From an uncultured Paracoccaceae bacterium (GTDB taxonomy: Bacteria; Pseudomonadota; Alphaproteobacteria; Rhodobacterales; Rhodobacteraceae): a DNA stretch of 64,000 bases. Shown here piece by piece: positions 9,494 to 19,325 of the stretch. Under the pieces are notes generated by a model. It did not search any database, was not told the DNA's origin, and saw only the letters and a program-made list of their open reading frames with translations. Every line of letters starts with the position of its first letter. Positions within the stretch are counted from its first letter, which is position 1. The DNA lies in contig CANLNM010000002.1 of assembly GCA_947492475.1 (NCBI GenBank), positions 62,001-126,000 of the forward strand, in the 5' to 3' direction. Made by a program: the position numbers and the translations under genes.

Positions 9494-11360
9494 GTTTCTT
9501 GGCCATTTCGACCCCGTGGGCGGTTTTGTCCCAATAAAACGGTCGGGTGGCCAATTCCCACAATCCTTTGTAGCTGGCCAATGTCGCCAGCGGGAAATAG
9601 ACGTGCAATGTGGGCGCCCAGAACATCACCTTTGGTTTTCCGGCATGGGACGCGGCCAACATGGCGGTGGTGATGTTCAGAACTTCGGAACAGAAAAACA
9701 AAATCCCCAAACTGACCAGCCATCCATTTGGGATCATGCCAGTCAGGGGGTGGGGCAGACCAAAGAAAACCAGCCAGAACGACCATAATGCGGGGGCAAG
9801 CACAAACTGAGACAACGTACCGCCAAAGAGCAATTGCACCCCGAAAAATTTCCATGTCCCCAGATCGCGCCACAATTGGATCGGGTTGCGCATGTGCACA
9901 CCATAGGTGATCGCATAGCCTTTGAGCCAACGAGACCGCTGTTTGACCCATGGCCAGGCCCGGCAATTTGCCTCTTCTTGGGTGATGGTGGGGATCATTT
10001 CCGTCCGATAGCCGTAGCGCGCCAGACGAATCCCCAGATCGGCATCCTCTGTCACGTTATGGGCGTCCCAGCCGCCCAGTTCCTCTAAAACGTCCCGCCG
10101 GAAAAACAACGTTGTCCCCCCAAGCGGCAGCGCCAACCCCAGACGTTCCAATCCGGGCAGCATGATCCTGAACCACACTGCATATTCCAATGTGAAACAC
10201 CGCGACAGCCAATTGGTGTTTGAGTTATAAAAATCGAGAACGCCTTGTAAACACGCGACTTTTCGATCCCTTTGCGCGAATCTGGAAATCACGGTTTTGA
10301 TCTGTTGCGGGTCTGGAGCATCTTCGGCGTCATAGACCCCGATGATGGAACCACGGGCAAAATCCAGCGCGTAATTCAGCGCACGTGGCTTGGTTTTTAA
10401 CATCCCCGGTGGCACCACAACGGGTCGGATCCAGTGGGGCAAATCTGTCGCCGCCAGCGTGTTGCGTGTGGTCAGATCATCGTGTTCCAGCACGATATTC
10501 ACGTCCAACAGGTCGCGCGGATAGTCGATTTTTTCAAGACGCTGTATCAAATGGGACGCGATGGCGCGTTCTTTGAACAATGGCACCAATATGGACACCG
10601 TGGGCAGGCGGGCCGGGGTTGCGGGGCGGTTTTGGGAAATCTGCTGTGGGCGTTTTAAGAAGAAAAACAGCGCGGCCAGTTTCAATAAGCTTGATAAGGT
10701 CAGGGTCACAACGGCCCAGCCAACCAGCGCCGCAAAGGCCGTCACCGGCGACAGAATAATCCAGGCGAAACAGCCGATCATCGTCGCAAGCCCGACGTTA
10801 AACGCCGCACGCGAATTCCAGTTTCGGCAGCTTTCTTGAACTGGCACGCGGGTTTCGGCGCTGTGGATCAATTTTCGATCTGCGCTGCGTTTCATGGCCG
10901 TCGCAATGGCCTTTTCTGTGCCGATCGCCATTGAAATCGGGCCAAATAGGGCGCTGAGCACCTTTTGGTGGCGCACAAATTGTTCGGGGCGGCAGGTTAG
11001 AATGACAGTGGTGCCGCCCATACGACGCCATGGCAAAAGCCCGTATTTAACGCAGGTTTCTGGATCGATCGCAGAAATCAAACGCCCATCGGGTGGGGTT
11101 TTGATCGGGTCAACAAACAGCGCGTCACAGGCCTCGGCTTCGGCTTCGGCCAAGGCTTCGGGGGGGATCGACAGGGATAGGCGCACCGAATCCGCCAGCC
11201 GCACTTCGCGGGACAGGCTCTGAGCTTCGAGTTGGGACAAACGCCGCGATGACACCAATCCGCGACGCAACAAGGCCAGTCCCAGCGCTGAATGGCGCTG
11301 TGATCCCGGCGTCAAATCTGGCCGGTCCATCCCGAGTTTGAGATGCCGTGAATAAGCCAA
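9447..11360 (-). CDS. Membrane glycosyltransferase (GT2, cellulose-synthase-like) with N-terminal GspE-like domain
   Basis: A 637-residue inner-membrane processive-type GT2. An N-terminal soluble region (RHSALGLALLRRGLVSSRRL) resembles the domain found at the start of type II secretion GspE proteins. Two membrane helices near residues 190-240 precede the GT-A domain with VYDAEDAPDP and VTEDADLG (acidic metal ligands) and the acceptor motif QRSRW. Further helices follow. Such enzymes make extracellular polysaccharide; the sugar is unknown. Its 3' end overlaps the GntR gene. Confidence 0.88.
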   Translation of the reverse strand: MAYSRHLKLGMDRPDLTPGSQRHSALGLALLRRGLVSSRRLSQLEAQSLSREVRLADSVRLSLSIPPEALAEAEAEACDALFVDPIKTPPDGRLISAIDPETCVKYGLLPWRRMGGTTVILTCRPEQFVRHQKVLSALFGPISMAIGTEKAIATAMKRSADRKLIHSAETRVPVQESCRNWNSRAAFNVGLATMIGCFAWIILSPVTAFAALVGWAVVTLTLSSLLKLAALFFFLKRPQQISQNRPATPARLPTVSILVPLFKERAIASHLIQRLEKIDYPRDLLDVNIVLEHDDLTTRNTLAATDLPHWIRPVVVPPGMLKTKPRALNYALDFARGSIIGVYDAEDAPDPQQIKTVISRFAQRDRKVACLQGVLDFYNSNTNWLSRCFTLEYAVWFRIMLPGLERLGLALPLGGTTLFFRRDVLEELGGWDAHNVTEDADLGIRLARYGYRTEMIPTITQEEANCRAWPWVKQRSRWLKGYAITYGVHMRNPIQLWRDLGTWKFFGVQLLFGGTLSQFVLAPALWSFWLVFFGLPHPLTGMIPNGWLVSLGILFFCSEVLNITTAMLAASHAGKPKVMFWAPTLHVYFPLATLASYKGLWELATRPFYWDKTAHGVEMAKKPIRWLRRPPRPDANG

Positions 11361-11442
11361 CGTTCCGTCCCAATAATCCCGTTGGAAACCCTACGGTAGG
11401 GATGGTTAATGTCGCGTTAACTGGCGGCGTAAGTGCCCGATC

Positions 11443-12615
11443 TTAGACGGTTTCGCCCAGACGTTCCTGCATGGCAGCGGCAAAGCGTTCAAACAGATAG
11501 TAGCTGTCTTGGGGGCCGGGGCTGGCTTCGGGGTGATATTGCACCGAAAACACCGGGCGATCCGTCATGCGCAACCCGCAATTGGACCCGTCAAACAGCG
11601 ACACATGGGTTTCTTTGACACCGGCGGGCAGGGTTTGGCTGTCCACGGTAAAGCCGTGGTTCATCGATGTGATTTCCACTTTGCCTGTTTCCAGATCCTT
11701 GACCGGGTGGTTGGCGCCGTGATGACCGTGGTTCATTTTCACCGTTTTTGCACCCAGAGCCAGCGCAAGCATCTGATGTCCAAGGCAAATCCCGAACACA
11801 GGCAGGTCGGTCTGATCCAACACGCCTTTGATCATCGGCACGGCATATGCGCCTGTGGCCGCCGGGTCGCCGGGGCCGTTGGACAGGAAAACGCCATCGG
11901 GGTTATGGGCCAGCACTTCGGCGGAGGTGGCGGTGGCGGGCAACACGGTGACGTCACATCCAGCGGAGGCAAGGCAGCGCAGAATGTTGCGTTTGGCCCC
12001 AAAATCGACGGCGACCACTTTGAATTTGGCGTCTGTCTGGGCAACGTGGCCCTCAGGCCAGGCCCAGCGTTTTTCGTTCCATGTATAGGATTGCGCACAG
12101 GTGACCTCTTTGGCCAGATCCAGACCTTCGAGGCCGGAAAAGGCGCGGGCCTGAGCGACTAAATCTTCTATGTCAAAAATGCCGTCGGGGTTATGGGCGA
12201 TGGCAACATGGGGGGCGCCCTGTTGGCGGATCGCACGAGTCAGGCGGCGCGTATCAATGCCACCGATGCCAATGCGGCCCGTGCTGGCAAGCCACGCGGT
12301 CAAATCCTGCTGAGACCGCCAGCTGGACGGGTCGGTTGGGTCCCATTTCACCACCATGCCCGCGGCAACGGGTTGGGCGGTTTCGTCATCCTCGGATGTG
12401 ATGCCGGTATTGCCAATATGGGGAAAGGTAAAGGTCACAACCTGACCGGCATAAGACGGGTCGGTCATGATTTCCTGATAGCCGGTCATGGAGGTGTTGA
12501 AACACAGCTCGGCGGTGGTTTGGCCAGTGGCCCCGAACCCTTTGCCGTAGAAAAGCGTTCCATCCGCCAGCACAAGGCAAGCAGTGGGTTTGTTTTTGTC
12601 GGTGTGAACTGTCAT
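11443..12615 (-). CDS. carA: Carbamoyl-phosphate synthase small (glutaminase) subunit
   Basis: Hydrolyses glutamine and feeds ammonia to CarB for carbamoyl phosphate, used for arginine and pyrimidines. Of 390 residues, the N-terminal half is the CPSase small-chain domain (GYQEIMTDPSYAGQVVTFT) and the C-terminal half a class I glutamine amidotransferase with nucleophile Cys277 (FGICLGHQ) and His361/Glu363 (QYHPEA). carB is not adjacent in this window. It is divergent from the YqeY gene. Confidence 0.97.
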   Translation of the reverse strand: MTVHTDKNKPTACLVLADGTLFYGKGFGATGQTTAELCFNTSMTGYQEIMTDPSYAGQVVTFTFPHIGNTGITSEDDETAQPVAAGMVVKWDPTDPSSWRSQQDLTAWLASTGRIGIGGIDTRRLTRAIRQQGAPHVAIAHNPDGIFDIEDLVAQARAFSGLEGLDLAKEVTCAQSYTWNEKRWAWPEGHVAQTDAKFKVVAVDFGAKRNILRCLASAGCDVTVLPATATSAEVLAHNPDGVFLSNGPGDPAATGAYAVPMIKGVLDQTDLPVFGICLGHQMLALALGAKTVKMNHGHHGANHPVKDLETGKVEITSMNHGFTVDSQTLPAGVKETHVSLFDGSNCGLRMTDRPVFSVQYHPEASPGPQDSYYLFERFAAAMQERLGETV

Positions 12616-12766
12616 GGCGCGATTCCCCTAACCCAAAACCGGCTTTGGAGTACGGGTCCTGCGCCGTGGGGTCAAGCATAGGATACAGCAAAAGTTGGAT
12701 GGTTGTCAGTTCTCAAACACATCGCTATGGTCGCGGCCCGTGTTACCGCTCACAAGGATGGAAGAG

Positions 12767-13225
12767 ATGGACATGCGTACTCGTGTTGCTGACGCTTTGA
12801 AATCAGCCATGAAAAACAAAGAAGCCGGTCGGCTTTCGACCCTGCGGCTGATCAATGCCGCCATCAAGGACCGCGAAATTGCGGCCCGTGGCACAGGAGA
12901 AGAAGCGGCCGTCGGAAGTGATGAGATTTTGGCCATTCTCGGAAAGATGGTCAAGCAGCGTCAAGAAAGCGCGCGCGCCTACGAAGAGGGCGGACGTCTG
13001 GAACTGGCCGAAAAGGAACGGTCAGAGATTGAGATCATTGAAGAGTTCCTGCCCCGGCAATTGGATGATGGTGAAGTGGCCAAAGCCGTTGCCGAGGCGA
13101 TTGAAAAAGTCGGGGCGCAAAGCATCCGCGATATGGGCAAAGTGATGGGCGCGTTGAAGGCGCAATTCACTGGCCAAATGGATTTTGGGGCCGTGGGCCC
13201 GATGGTCAAATCCCAACTGGGATAA
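12767..13225 (+). CDS. GatB/YqeY domain protein
   Basis: A 152-residue helical protein (KSAMKNKEAGRLSTLRLINAAIKDREIAARG) resembling the C-terminal tail domain of the amidotransferase GatB; its free-standing role is poorly defined but it is thought to touch tRNA metabolism. AAGGA 8 bases upstream supports the ATG at 12767 (MDMRTRV); a second ATG two codons on is equally possible. The longer frame from 12695 lies in the promoter region. Confidence 0.92.
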   Translation: MDMRTRVADALKSAMKNKEAGRLSTLRLINAAIKDREIAARGTGEEAAVGSDEILAILGKMVKQRQESARAYEEGGRLELAEKERSEIEIIEEFLPRQLDDGEVAKAVAEAIEKVGAQSIRDMGKVMGALKAQFTGQMDFGAVGPMVKSQLG

Positions 13226-13250
13226 TCGATTAGACAATTTGCTAAAATGT

Positions 13251-13272
13251 GACGGGCCCTGCGGGGCCCGTC
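13251..13272 (+). terminator. Strong hairpin after the YqeY gene
   Basis: GACGGGCCC and GGGCCCGTC form a perfect 9-bp stem around a 4-base loop, 26 bases after the YqeY stop. The trailing sequence is not T-rich, so it may be an incomplete intrinsic terminator. Confidence 0.6.
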
Positions 13273-13323
13273 GCTGTATCAGGCCCGCCTGATGGGCGGT
13301 CCGGTGGGCGCGTGGTGCAGATG

Positions 13324-14214
13324 TTACGCGCCGCGTTGGCCGGGGAATGTGACGTCGAATGTGGTTGTATCTGTCAGGGCAAATCGTTCGACGTAGCGCG
13401 ATTTAAAACTGACACGTCCACGGCGCACCCCGAAATTATCGCCATGATTTAGCACATAAAGTGCTGCAGGCTGTGACAGCGGCATCAAGGCGCGCCCGGA
13501 AAGCTGTGCCAGATAGGGAAACATGCGATGTTCATGGGCGGTGATGGATTGAATCCAATCGGCATCTGCGGCGGTTTCATAACGAAAGGCCGCGCAGGAT
13601 CCGCAGAGTTTCCAGAAGGCCTTTTGCCCCGGTTGCAGTAGGTTTTGGGCAGCGGTAAGCGCAACCTGACCCGTGCCCGCATCCAGAACATAGCCCGCCT
13701 GCACAACGTAACCGCTGGCCTGACGGGTCAGCATTTCGTCGACAATGGTTGGCGCCAGCAGGTCGTCTGCGTCAAATGGCATAACAAAAGAGGGACCGGT
13801 CTGAGTGGCCTTTAGGTTCTGGGCCAACGCGTTCAGTTTGTCCCATTTGTCGTTGCCATCCACAGGTTTGGTAAAGGGCAGAAATTGAACCTGTTCGTCA
13901 AAGTGGATGGCTTCGGGTTGATCCTGACCACAGATCACCGCGCGCCAATTGGGATTGGTCTGTGATTTCAGGCTGTTGATAGTGGCCGCCAACCGGGCCG
14001 ACACTGCGGGCCAATCCTGAATGTCGCCGCGCCGGACCAATGGGATCAGGAACACGACCTGTTTGGCGGGTGCGGTGATGTGGCGGCGTCGCGCCTCTAA
14101 GGCTTGTCGTTCTGATGGCTGTAAATCCGAACGTTCCGCCAGCGATGGCGCCAATGACGCCAACAGCAAATTGCGGGCTCGTTTGAATTTTGGTGTGGCT
14201 TGGGCCTGCGCCAT
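13324..14214 (-). CDS. Glycosyltransferase family 2-like protein (GT-A fold)
   Basis: A 296-residue cytoplasmic protein without membrane helices. The GT-A features are VVFLIPLVRRGD, a nucleotide-sugar region WRAVICGQDQPEAI, and the metal motif VMPFDADDLLAP. It most resembles rhamnosyltransferase-like proteins, but donor and acceptor are unknown. The ATG at 14214 has an AGAGGTG site; the frame open to 14253 overlaps the upstream gene. It is the last gene of a leftward cluster. Confidence 0.8.
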   Translation of the reverse strand: MAQAQATPKFKRARNLLLASLAPSLAERSDLQPSERQALEARRRHITAPAKQVVFLIPLVRRGDIQDWPAVSARLAATINSLKSQTNPNWRAVICGQDQPEAIHFDEQVQFLPFTKPVDGNDKWDKLNALAQNLKATQTGPSFVMPFDADDLLAPTIVDEMLTRQASGYVVQAGYVLDAGTGQVALTAAQNLLQPGQKAFWKLCGSCAAFRYETAADADWIQSITAHEHRMFPYLAQLSGRALMPLSQPAALYVLNHGDNFGVRRGRVSFKSRYVERFALTDTTTFDVTFPGQRGA

Positions 14215-14215
14215 A

Positions 14216-14704
14216 TCAGGCACCTCTTTGATTAAATTCTCTGCGCAGCTCATCCAGCAGCACTTGGCGTTCCTCAGAACTCAGAAACGCGCCGATTTCA
14301 ACCTCTCTGTCATTGCCTTTGAGGGTTAAGTAGTTTTCGACCGGGCCGCTATCAGGGTGGATTTTGACCTGAACCCAATAGGGATTGGCCTGCCATGATT
14401 GGGGGGGCTTGCGTGGATCATGGCGGGTGAGCCGGGCGATGTCATCCGTCAGGGTCAGGATTTCATGTAGGGCACCATCCCGGTATGACCGTTGCAGGGC
14501 CCACCACATTCCGGCAATGGCCACCACCAGAAACGGGAACATCACCCATAACAATGGCGAACCAAGCAATGACAAAAGTGGGATCGCAATCAGGATTACC
14601 GTCAATGCGATAAACACGACAAAGCCGCGCCGGGGCAGGGACCGGTGCGGCCACAGACGCAGCTCTGATGTGTCCGGATCGGGATTGGACCAGCGATAGG
14701 GCAT
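14216..14704 (-). CDS. DUF2244 membrane protein
   Basis: A 162-residue protein with two adjacent hydrophobic helices (GFVVFIALTVILIAIPLLSLL and LLWVMFPFLVVAIAGMWWAL) followed by a soluble domain (SYRDGALHEILTLTDDIARLTRH). This is the DUF2244 layout seen in many alphaproteobacteria, function unknown. The start ATG overlaps the preceding stop (TGATG), so translation is probably coupled. The longer frame from 14971 is a shadow of the upstream gene. Confidence 0.88.
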   Translation of the reverse strand: MPYRWSNPDPDTSELRLWPHRSLPRRGFVVFIALTVILIAIPLLSLLGSPLLWVMFPFLVVAIAGMWWALQRSYRDGALHEILTLTDDIARLTRHDPRKPPQSWQANPYWVQVKIHPDSGPVENYLTLKGNDREVEIGAFLSSEERQVLLDELRREFNQRGA

Positions 14705-15258
14705 CAGTCGGCGTTGCGGGCCTGACGTGCGGCGCGGGATTGTTTGATCCAGGTATTGATCCCATGGGCTGCGGCAAAGAAGACCACGCTGATCCAGACC
14801 AGATTGACAATTCCGGCCAAAATAAAGGGCAGGGGCAACCCCACCGACGCAGTGTCGGCGACATAGGCCTGCACTTTGGGGATGATCTGATTGAGGCAAT
14901 ACCACACGCCCATATGTGACGCGATGACCGCCCATGCATAGGTGGTGCCAAGTTTGCTGCGCACCGACCAATTGGCCAATGCCAGCCCGATACAGACCAG
15001 AAATGGGTTGGTGAACCAGCTAAAAGAGGCGCTAGATCCACCGATCGCGGTGGCTGTGTCGAGATGCACAATCAGCGAAGATGGCAAAACCCAATTCAGC
15101 AGCGCATCCTGCGACCATGATGTGAAGACCAGCCATTGCCACAGCACCAAAACCGCCAGCCCCGCCCCATGCGCCAGATAGAGCATCCGCGCAGAATATC
15201 CACGCCATGCCACATAGGCGGGGGGCGCAAGGACGATGAGGAGCAAGAGATATAGCAT
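14704..15258 (-). CDS. Polytopic membrane protein of unknown function
   Basis: A 184-residue protein with about five hydrophobic segments, starting MLYLLLLIVLAPPAYVAWRG and ending in a basic cytoplasmic tail (KQSRAARQARNAD). It is upstream of, and coupled to, the DUF2244 gene and the glycosyltransferase, which suggests one leftward transcript. I do not recognise a family. Confidence 0.8.
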   Translation of the reverse strand: MLYLLLLIVLAPPAYVAWRGYSARMLYLAHGAGLAVLVLWQWLVFTSWSQDALLNWVLPSSLIVHLDTATAIGGSSASFSWFTNPFLVCIGLALANWSVRSKLGTTYAWAVIASHMGVWYCLNQIIPKVQAYVADTASVGLPLPFILAGIVNLVWISVVFFAAAHGINTWIKQSRAARQARNAD

Positions 15259-15416
15259 GGCGCAACTCCGGGACTTTGATCAATGTGGTGGTCTTAACCG
15301 GACATATGTAGGGCCACGACGCGGGTGCACTATATCAGAGTTCAAACCATAATCATCTAGATTGATGTCGCAAATGCCCCTTTTCACTGACCAACCAGAG
15401 CATGCAGCCAGCGTCC

Positions 15417-16115
15417 TTATTCTTCTGGCAGGCAAACACCTTGGAATCCTCGGCCTCCAACTTTTTGGGTCCGAGATGGCCGATGCGGCGGACGACAGGC
15501 GACAAGAGTTGCGCCGTTCAAATTGGCAGGCATTGAAGCAAGGTTTTCGCGCGCAGGCCCAATCATCGCGGACATTCCAGGCTGGATCGTCACGGATCGG
15601 GCGCAAGCGTCTGGATTGGTTTCATCGGACAAACACAGTCCTATAACGACCGGATAGAGACACGAATTGGTCACCTCTATCGGGGGGGATTGGCCGGTCA
15701 TGCCATCGGTGCAGGCGTTTACATCTGTGTGCAAAGAGGCATCCTGATACTTGCCTGTGACAGCGTCCAAAAGGGGTGGAAGTCCAAACATCGCAATCAA
15801 TCCGATACCAAATCCAGCCCAAAGAGGGACGCGGCGCGAGGTATCCTTTCGTTCAAAAATGAACAGGGCCGCACAAGAGCAGAACAACCCAATGAAGACC
15901 GCCTCTTCGGTGATGCGGCGAAACAAAACGACCTCTCGCAGTGCGTTTTGCAGTGCGGGTAAAATGAACTGGCCGATATATGCGACGCCGATGAACAAAG
16001 CGATTGCCGCCAAAATTGGCAGACGTTTGGGTTGGTTGCGTTTATTGAGGACCATCAAACAGACGAACGTGACCGTAAGCGCTAAGCTGATATTTCCTGT
16101 GGTGCCGACATTCAT
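15417..16115 (-). CDS. Membrane-anchored protein of unknown function
   Basis: A 232-residue protein with four predicted membrane helices in the first 140 residues (ISLALTVTFVCLMVLN, LPILAAIALFIGVAYIG, AVFIGLFCSCAALFIF, VPLWAGFGIGLIAMFGLPPLL) and an extracytoplasmic C-terminal domain with several cysteines (VNACTDGMTG, NSCLYPVVIGLCLS, NPDACARS), likely disulphide-bonded. The ATG at 16115 follows AAGGAA; the frame further up to 16229 is not supported. Function unknown. Confidence 0.72.
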   Translation of the reverse strand: MNVGTTGNISLALTVTFVCLMVLNKRNQPKRLPILAAIALFIGVAYIGQFILPALQNALREVVLFRRITEEAVFIGLFCSCAALFIFERKDTSRRVPLWAGFGIGLIAMFGLPPLLDAVTGKYQDASLHTDVNACTDGMTGQSPPIEVTNSCLYPVVIGLCLSDETNPDACARSVTIQPGMSAMIGPARENLASMPANLNGATLVACRPPHRPSRTQKVGGRGFQGVCLPEE

Positions 16116-16336
16116 TTGAAATTCCTTGGGCGCTGTTTGGCCCATGTATGAAGGCCTTTGAACGATAATAAATATTTGCAGGGCTGTTGCCTGCCCCTGC
16201 GATCTGCGCAAAGGCGTGTGGACAGCCAACTTTGATAAGCTTTGAAAACCTACGAAATTAAGTTTTTAAACACAAATGCGGCCGAAATCCCCGTTTTTCG
16301 ATCCGACTTCGTGAATGCCAACACGATGCGCTCAAC

Positions 16337-16370
16337 AAAAAAGCCCCGACATTTCTGCCGGGGCTTTTGT
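16337..16370. terminator. Bidirectional intrinsic terminator downstream of ctaD
   Basis: AAGCCCCG and CGGGGCTT form an 8-bp stem with a 10-base loop, with A-rich sequence on one side and T-rich on the other, so it works as a rho-independent terminator for leftward ctaD. Confidence 0.85.
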
Positions 16371-16389
16371 TTAGGTTATGGCGCTTCCC

Positions 16390-18066
16390 TTAGTGGGAAT
16401 GGCCTTTGTCCCAGTCTTCCTGCTTTGGCAGGATTTCGAATGTGTGCTCTGGTGGCGGGGATGGCAGGGTCCATTCCAGCGTATCGGCATATTCGTTCCA
16501 TGGGTTTGGTTCTGTGCAATTCTTTGGTGACAGCAGCACCTTGATGATAACCACCAAGAAGAACACGAAGGATGCAAAAGCCAGGAACGCGCCGATGGAG
16601 CTGTAGAAGTTCCATTGTGCGAACGCTTCTGGGTAGTCGATGTAGCGACGTGGCATGCCGTTGCGACCCAAGAAGTGCTGTGGGAAGAACGTCAGGTTGG
16701 CGCCGATGAACATCGCCCAGAAATGCAATTTCCCGGCCCATTCGGGCATCATCCGGCCTGTGAATTTAGGCATGTAGAAATAGATCCCGGCAAAGATCGC
16801 AAACACCGCACCCAAGCTCATCACATAGTGGAAATGCGCAACAACGTAATAGGTGTCGTGATAGGCGCGATCCACTGGGGCCTGGGACAGAACCACACCA
16901 GTTACACCGCCAACGGTGAACAGGAACAGGAAGCCAAAGGCCCACAGCATCGGTGTTTTAAACTCAACCGAGCCGCCCCACATTGTGGCAATCCAGCTAA
17001 AGATTTTCACACCGGTCGGCACGGCGATCACCATGGTGGCCAGCATGAAATAGCTCTGCTGAGACAGGCTTAGGCCGACGGTGTACATGTGGTGCGCCCA
17101 GACGACAAAGCCCAGAACACCAATTGCAACCATCGCGTAAACCATTGGCAGGTAGCCAAACACTGGTTTTTTCGAAAATGTCGCGATGACGTGGCTGATG
17201 ATGCCAAAGCCGGGGATAATGATGATGTACACTTCGGGGTGACCAAAGAACCACAGGATGTGCTGGTACAAGATCGGATCGCCGCCCTGTGCAGGGTCAA
17301 AGAAGCCGAAGCCAAAGTTACGATCCATCAGCAACATGGTGATCGCACCGGCCAGAACCGGCAAAGAGAGCAGGATCAACCAAGCGGTGACAAAGATCGA
17401 CCACGCAAACAGCGGCACTTTGTGCAAGGTCATGCCCGGCGCGCGCATGTTCAGGAATGTGGTGATCATGTTGATCGCACCAAGGATCGAAGAGGCACCC
17501 GAAACGTGAACCGCAAAGATCGCCAGATCCATGGAGTAGCCGCCTTCGGTGGTGGATAGCGGCGGGTACAGAACCCAACCCACACCAGAGCCAAGCTGAC
17601 CATTGCCACCTGGTGCCAACAGCGATGCAACGCCCAGGCTAACACCGGCAACATACATCCAGAAGGACAGGTTGTTCATCCGAGGGAACGCCATATCCGG
17701 CGCACCAATCTGCAACGGCATCAGATAGTTACCAAACCCACCAAACAAGGCAGGAATAACCACAAAGAACATCATCAGAACGCCGTGATAGGTGATCATC
17801 ACGTTCCAAAGGTGGCCGTTTGGCGTACATTCATCCAGCGGTGCGGCTGAGAAGAAACGCGCCCCTTCTTCGCACATGTACTGAACACCGGGGTGCATCA
17901 GTTCAAGGCGCATATAAACGGTAAAGGCAACTGCGATCAGGCCGACAAGCGCGGACACGACCAGGTACAAAAGCCCGATATCTTTGTGGTTGGTGGACAT
18001 GAACCAGCGGACGAAAAAGCTGCGGTCGTCCTCGTGATCATGGCCGTGAATGGCTGCATCTGCCAT
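16390..18066 (-). CDS. ctaD: Cytochrome c oxidase subunit I (aa3 type)
   Basis: Catalytic subunit of the terminal oxidase in the inner membrane; binds haem a and the haem a3-CuB site, reduces oxygen and pumps protons. The 558 residues and twelve membrane helices are typical. CuB and haem ligands are in [26 protein letters not shown] and [15 protein letters not shown]. The GAGGGAG site before [10 protein letters not shown] chooses the ATG at 18066 over the longer frame to 18129. No other cox genes are adjacent, as often found in this group. Confidence 0.97.
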   Translation of the reverse strand: MADAAIHGHDHEDDRSFFVRWFMSTNHKDIGLLYLVVSALVGLIAVAFTVYMRLELMHPGVQYMCEEGARFFSAAPLDECTPNGHLWNVMITYHGVLMMFFVVIPALFGGFGNYLMPLQIGAPDMAFPRMNNLSFWMYVAGVSLGVASLLAPGGNGQLGSGVGWVLYPPLSTTEGGYSMDLAIFAVHVSGASSILGAINMITTFLNMRAPGMTLHKVPLFAWSIFVTAWLILLSLPVLAGAITMLLMDRNFGFGFFDPAQGGDPILYQHILWFFGHPEVYIIIIPGFGIISHVIATFSKKPVFGYLPMVYAMVAIGVLGFVVWAHHMYTVGLSLSQQSYFMLATMVIAVPTGVKIFSWIATMWGGSVEFKTPMLWAFGFLFLFTVGGVTGVVLSQAPVDRAYHDTYYVVAHFHYVMSLGAVFAIFAGIYFYMPKFTGRMMPEWAGKLHFWAMFIGANLTFFPQHFLGRNGMPRRYIDYPEAFAQWNFYSSIGAFLAFASFVFFLVVIIKVLLSPKNCTEPNPWNEYADTLEWTLPSPPPEHTFEILPKQEDWDKGHSH

Positions 18067-18276
18067 GTGGCTCTCCCTCTTGGCGTCAAAATGGGACGGC
18101 CGAGTCACTTGTCGGACGCCCTCTTGCATGCGGTTTTAGGGATAGTTGTTCCAAGTCGCAATGTTCCAAGGGCCAATTATGTTGTGAAAAATTGGCGCAC
18201 CCGGATGACCCGCCCCCACAGATGCGGGCAGATTGTGTGTTTGCGCTGGATGTAAGACAGGATTGGGGGCGGGTCT

Positions 18277-18290
18277 TTGATACAGATCAA
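18277..18290. promoter_or_regulatory. Perfect FNR/FnrL-type box
   Basis: TTGATACAGATCAA matches the FNR consensus TTGAT-N4-ATCAA in every position. It lies in the 323-base divergent region, about 210 bases upstream of the ctaD ATG and 100 bases upstream of the homocysteine methyltransferase ATG. Oxygen-responsive control of one of them is likely, ctaD being the natural candidate. Apart from this box the gap shows no gene. Confidence 0.65.
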
Positions 18291-18389
18291 TCGTTATTCG
18301 GTGGGCGATGACGTGGGTTTGGGACACAGAATATCGCTGATAAGGTGCGGTTATATGGGCTGCAATCGCAGTTTAAACAGGGGATCAGC

Positions 18390-19307
18390 ATGGGTTTAAA
18401 TCGTGTTTTGCCGCACCAGACAACCGACCGGTATTTGACCTATACGGGGTATGAAACCGATCTGATTTTCACCCAAGGCATTGATTTGCCCGGATTTGCC
18501 AGCTTTCCGTTGTTGGAAACCGACCAAGGCCGGGCCGCATTGGCGCGCTATTATGTGGAATTGATGGCATTGGGGCAGGCGGCGGGGATGCGGGTACTGC
18601 TAGAAGCGCCGACTTGGCTGGCGCACGGGGATCGCGGGGCGGCGCTGGGCTACGACGGGGCCCGTTTGGCACAGCGCAACGCACAGGCGATTGCGTTTTT
18701 GTCGCAGTTGCGACTGCAACATGATCCATCAGCCATCATCAGCGCCAATATCGGCCCGCGCCGGGACGCCTATGCGGCAGATGCGCAGATGTCGGTCCCC
18801 CAAGCTCAGGAATATCACGCCGCGCAGTTAAACACCTTGGCGCAAACGCCGGTGGATTTGATCAGCGCCTATACATTTTCGGACCCGATCGAAGTCATCG
18901 GATTGATCCGCGCCGCAAATGCAGAGCATCTGCCGGTGATGGCGGCCTTTACGGTGGAAACCAATGGGCGATTGGCAAATGGCATGGACTTGGCCGGTGC
19001 AATTGCGCAGGTCGATGACGCAACCGACGGATATGCTGCCTATTATATGGTCAACTGCGCCCATCCAGATCATATGGCGTTGATCGATTTCGCCACACAA
19101 CCACGGGTGCGGGGCATCGTTGCCAATGCGTCGCGCTGTTCACATGCAGAGCTTGACCAAGCCACAGACCTAGATGCCGGTGACCCGGTCGAATTTGGAC
19201 AATTGATGGCAGGTCTGTTGCAAAAGGCCCCGCAGCTCACGGTTTTGGGCGGCTGCTGTGGCACCGATTTTCGGCACTTGCGTCAGATCGCGACGTGTTT
19301 AACGTAA
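18390..19307 (+). CDS. Homocysteine S-methyltransferase family protein
   Basis: A 305-residue TIM-barrel zinc enzyme of the MmuM/BHMT type, which moves a methyl group (from S-methylmethionine or a betaine) to homocysteine to make methionine. Zinc cysteines are visible in YYMVNCAHPDH and in the C-terminal LGGCCGTD. LIFTQGIDLPGFASFPLL is the N-terminal substrate strand. AGGGGA precedes the ATG at 18390. Methyl donor unknown. Confidence 0.88.
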   Translation: MGLNRVLPHQTTDRYLTYTGYETDLIFTQGIDLPGFASFPLLETDQGRAALARYYVELMALGQAAGMRVLLEAPTWLAHGDRGAALGYDGARLAQRNAQAIAFLSQLRLQHDPSAIISANIGPRRDAYAADAQMSVPQAQEYHAAQLNTLAQTPVDLISAYTFSDPIEVIGLIRAANAEHLPVMAAFTVETNGRLANGMDLAGAIAQVDDATDGYAAYYMVNCAHPDHMALIDFATQPRVRGIVANASRCSHAELDQATDLDAGDPVEFGQLMAGLLQKAPQLTVLGGCCGTDFRHLRQIATCLT

Positions 19308-19325
19308 CCTCAAAGAGAGGTCATT

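Noticed and set aside
15280..15606. 108-codon minus frame overlapping the membrane-protein gene
   Set aside because: Lies in another frame over the 3' end of a better-supported gene and lacks a start signal.
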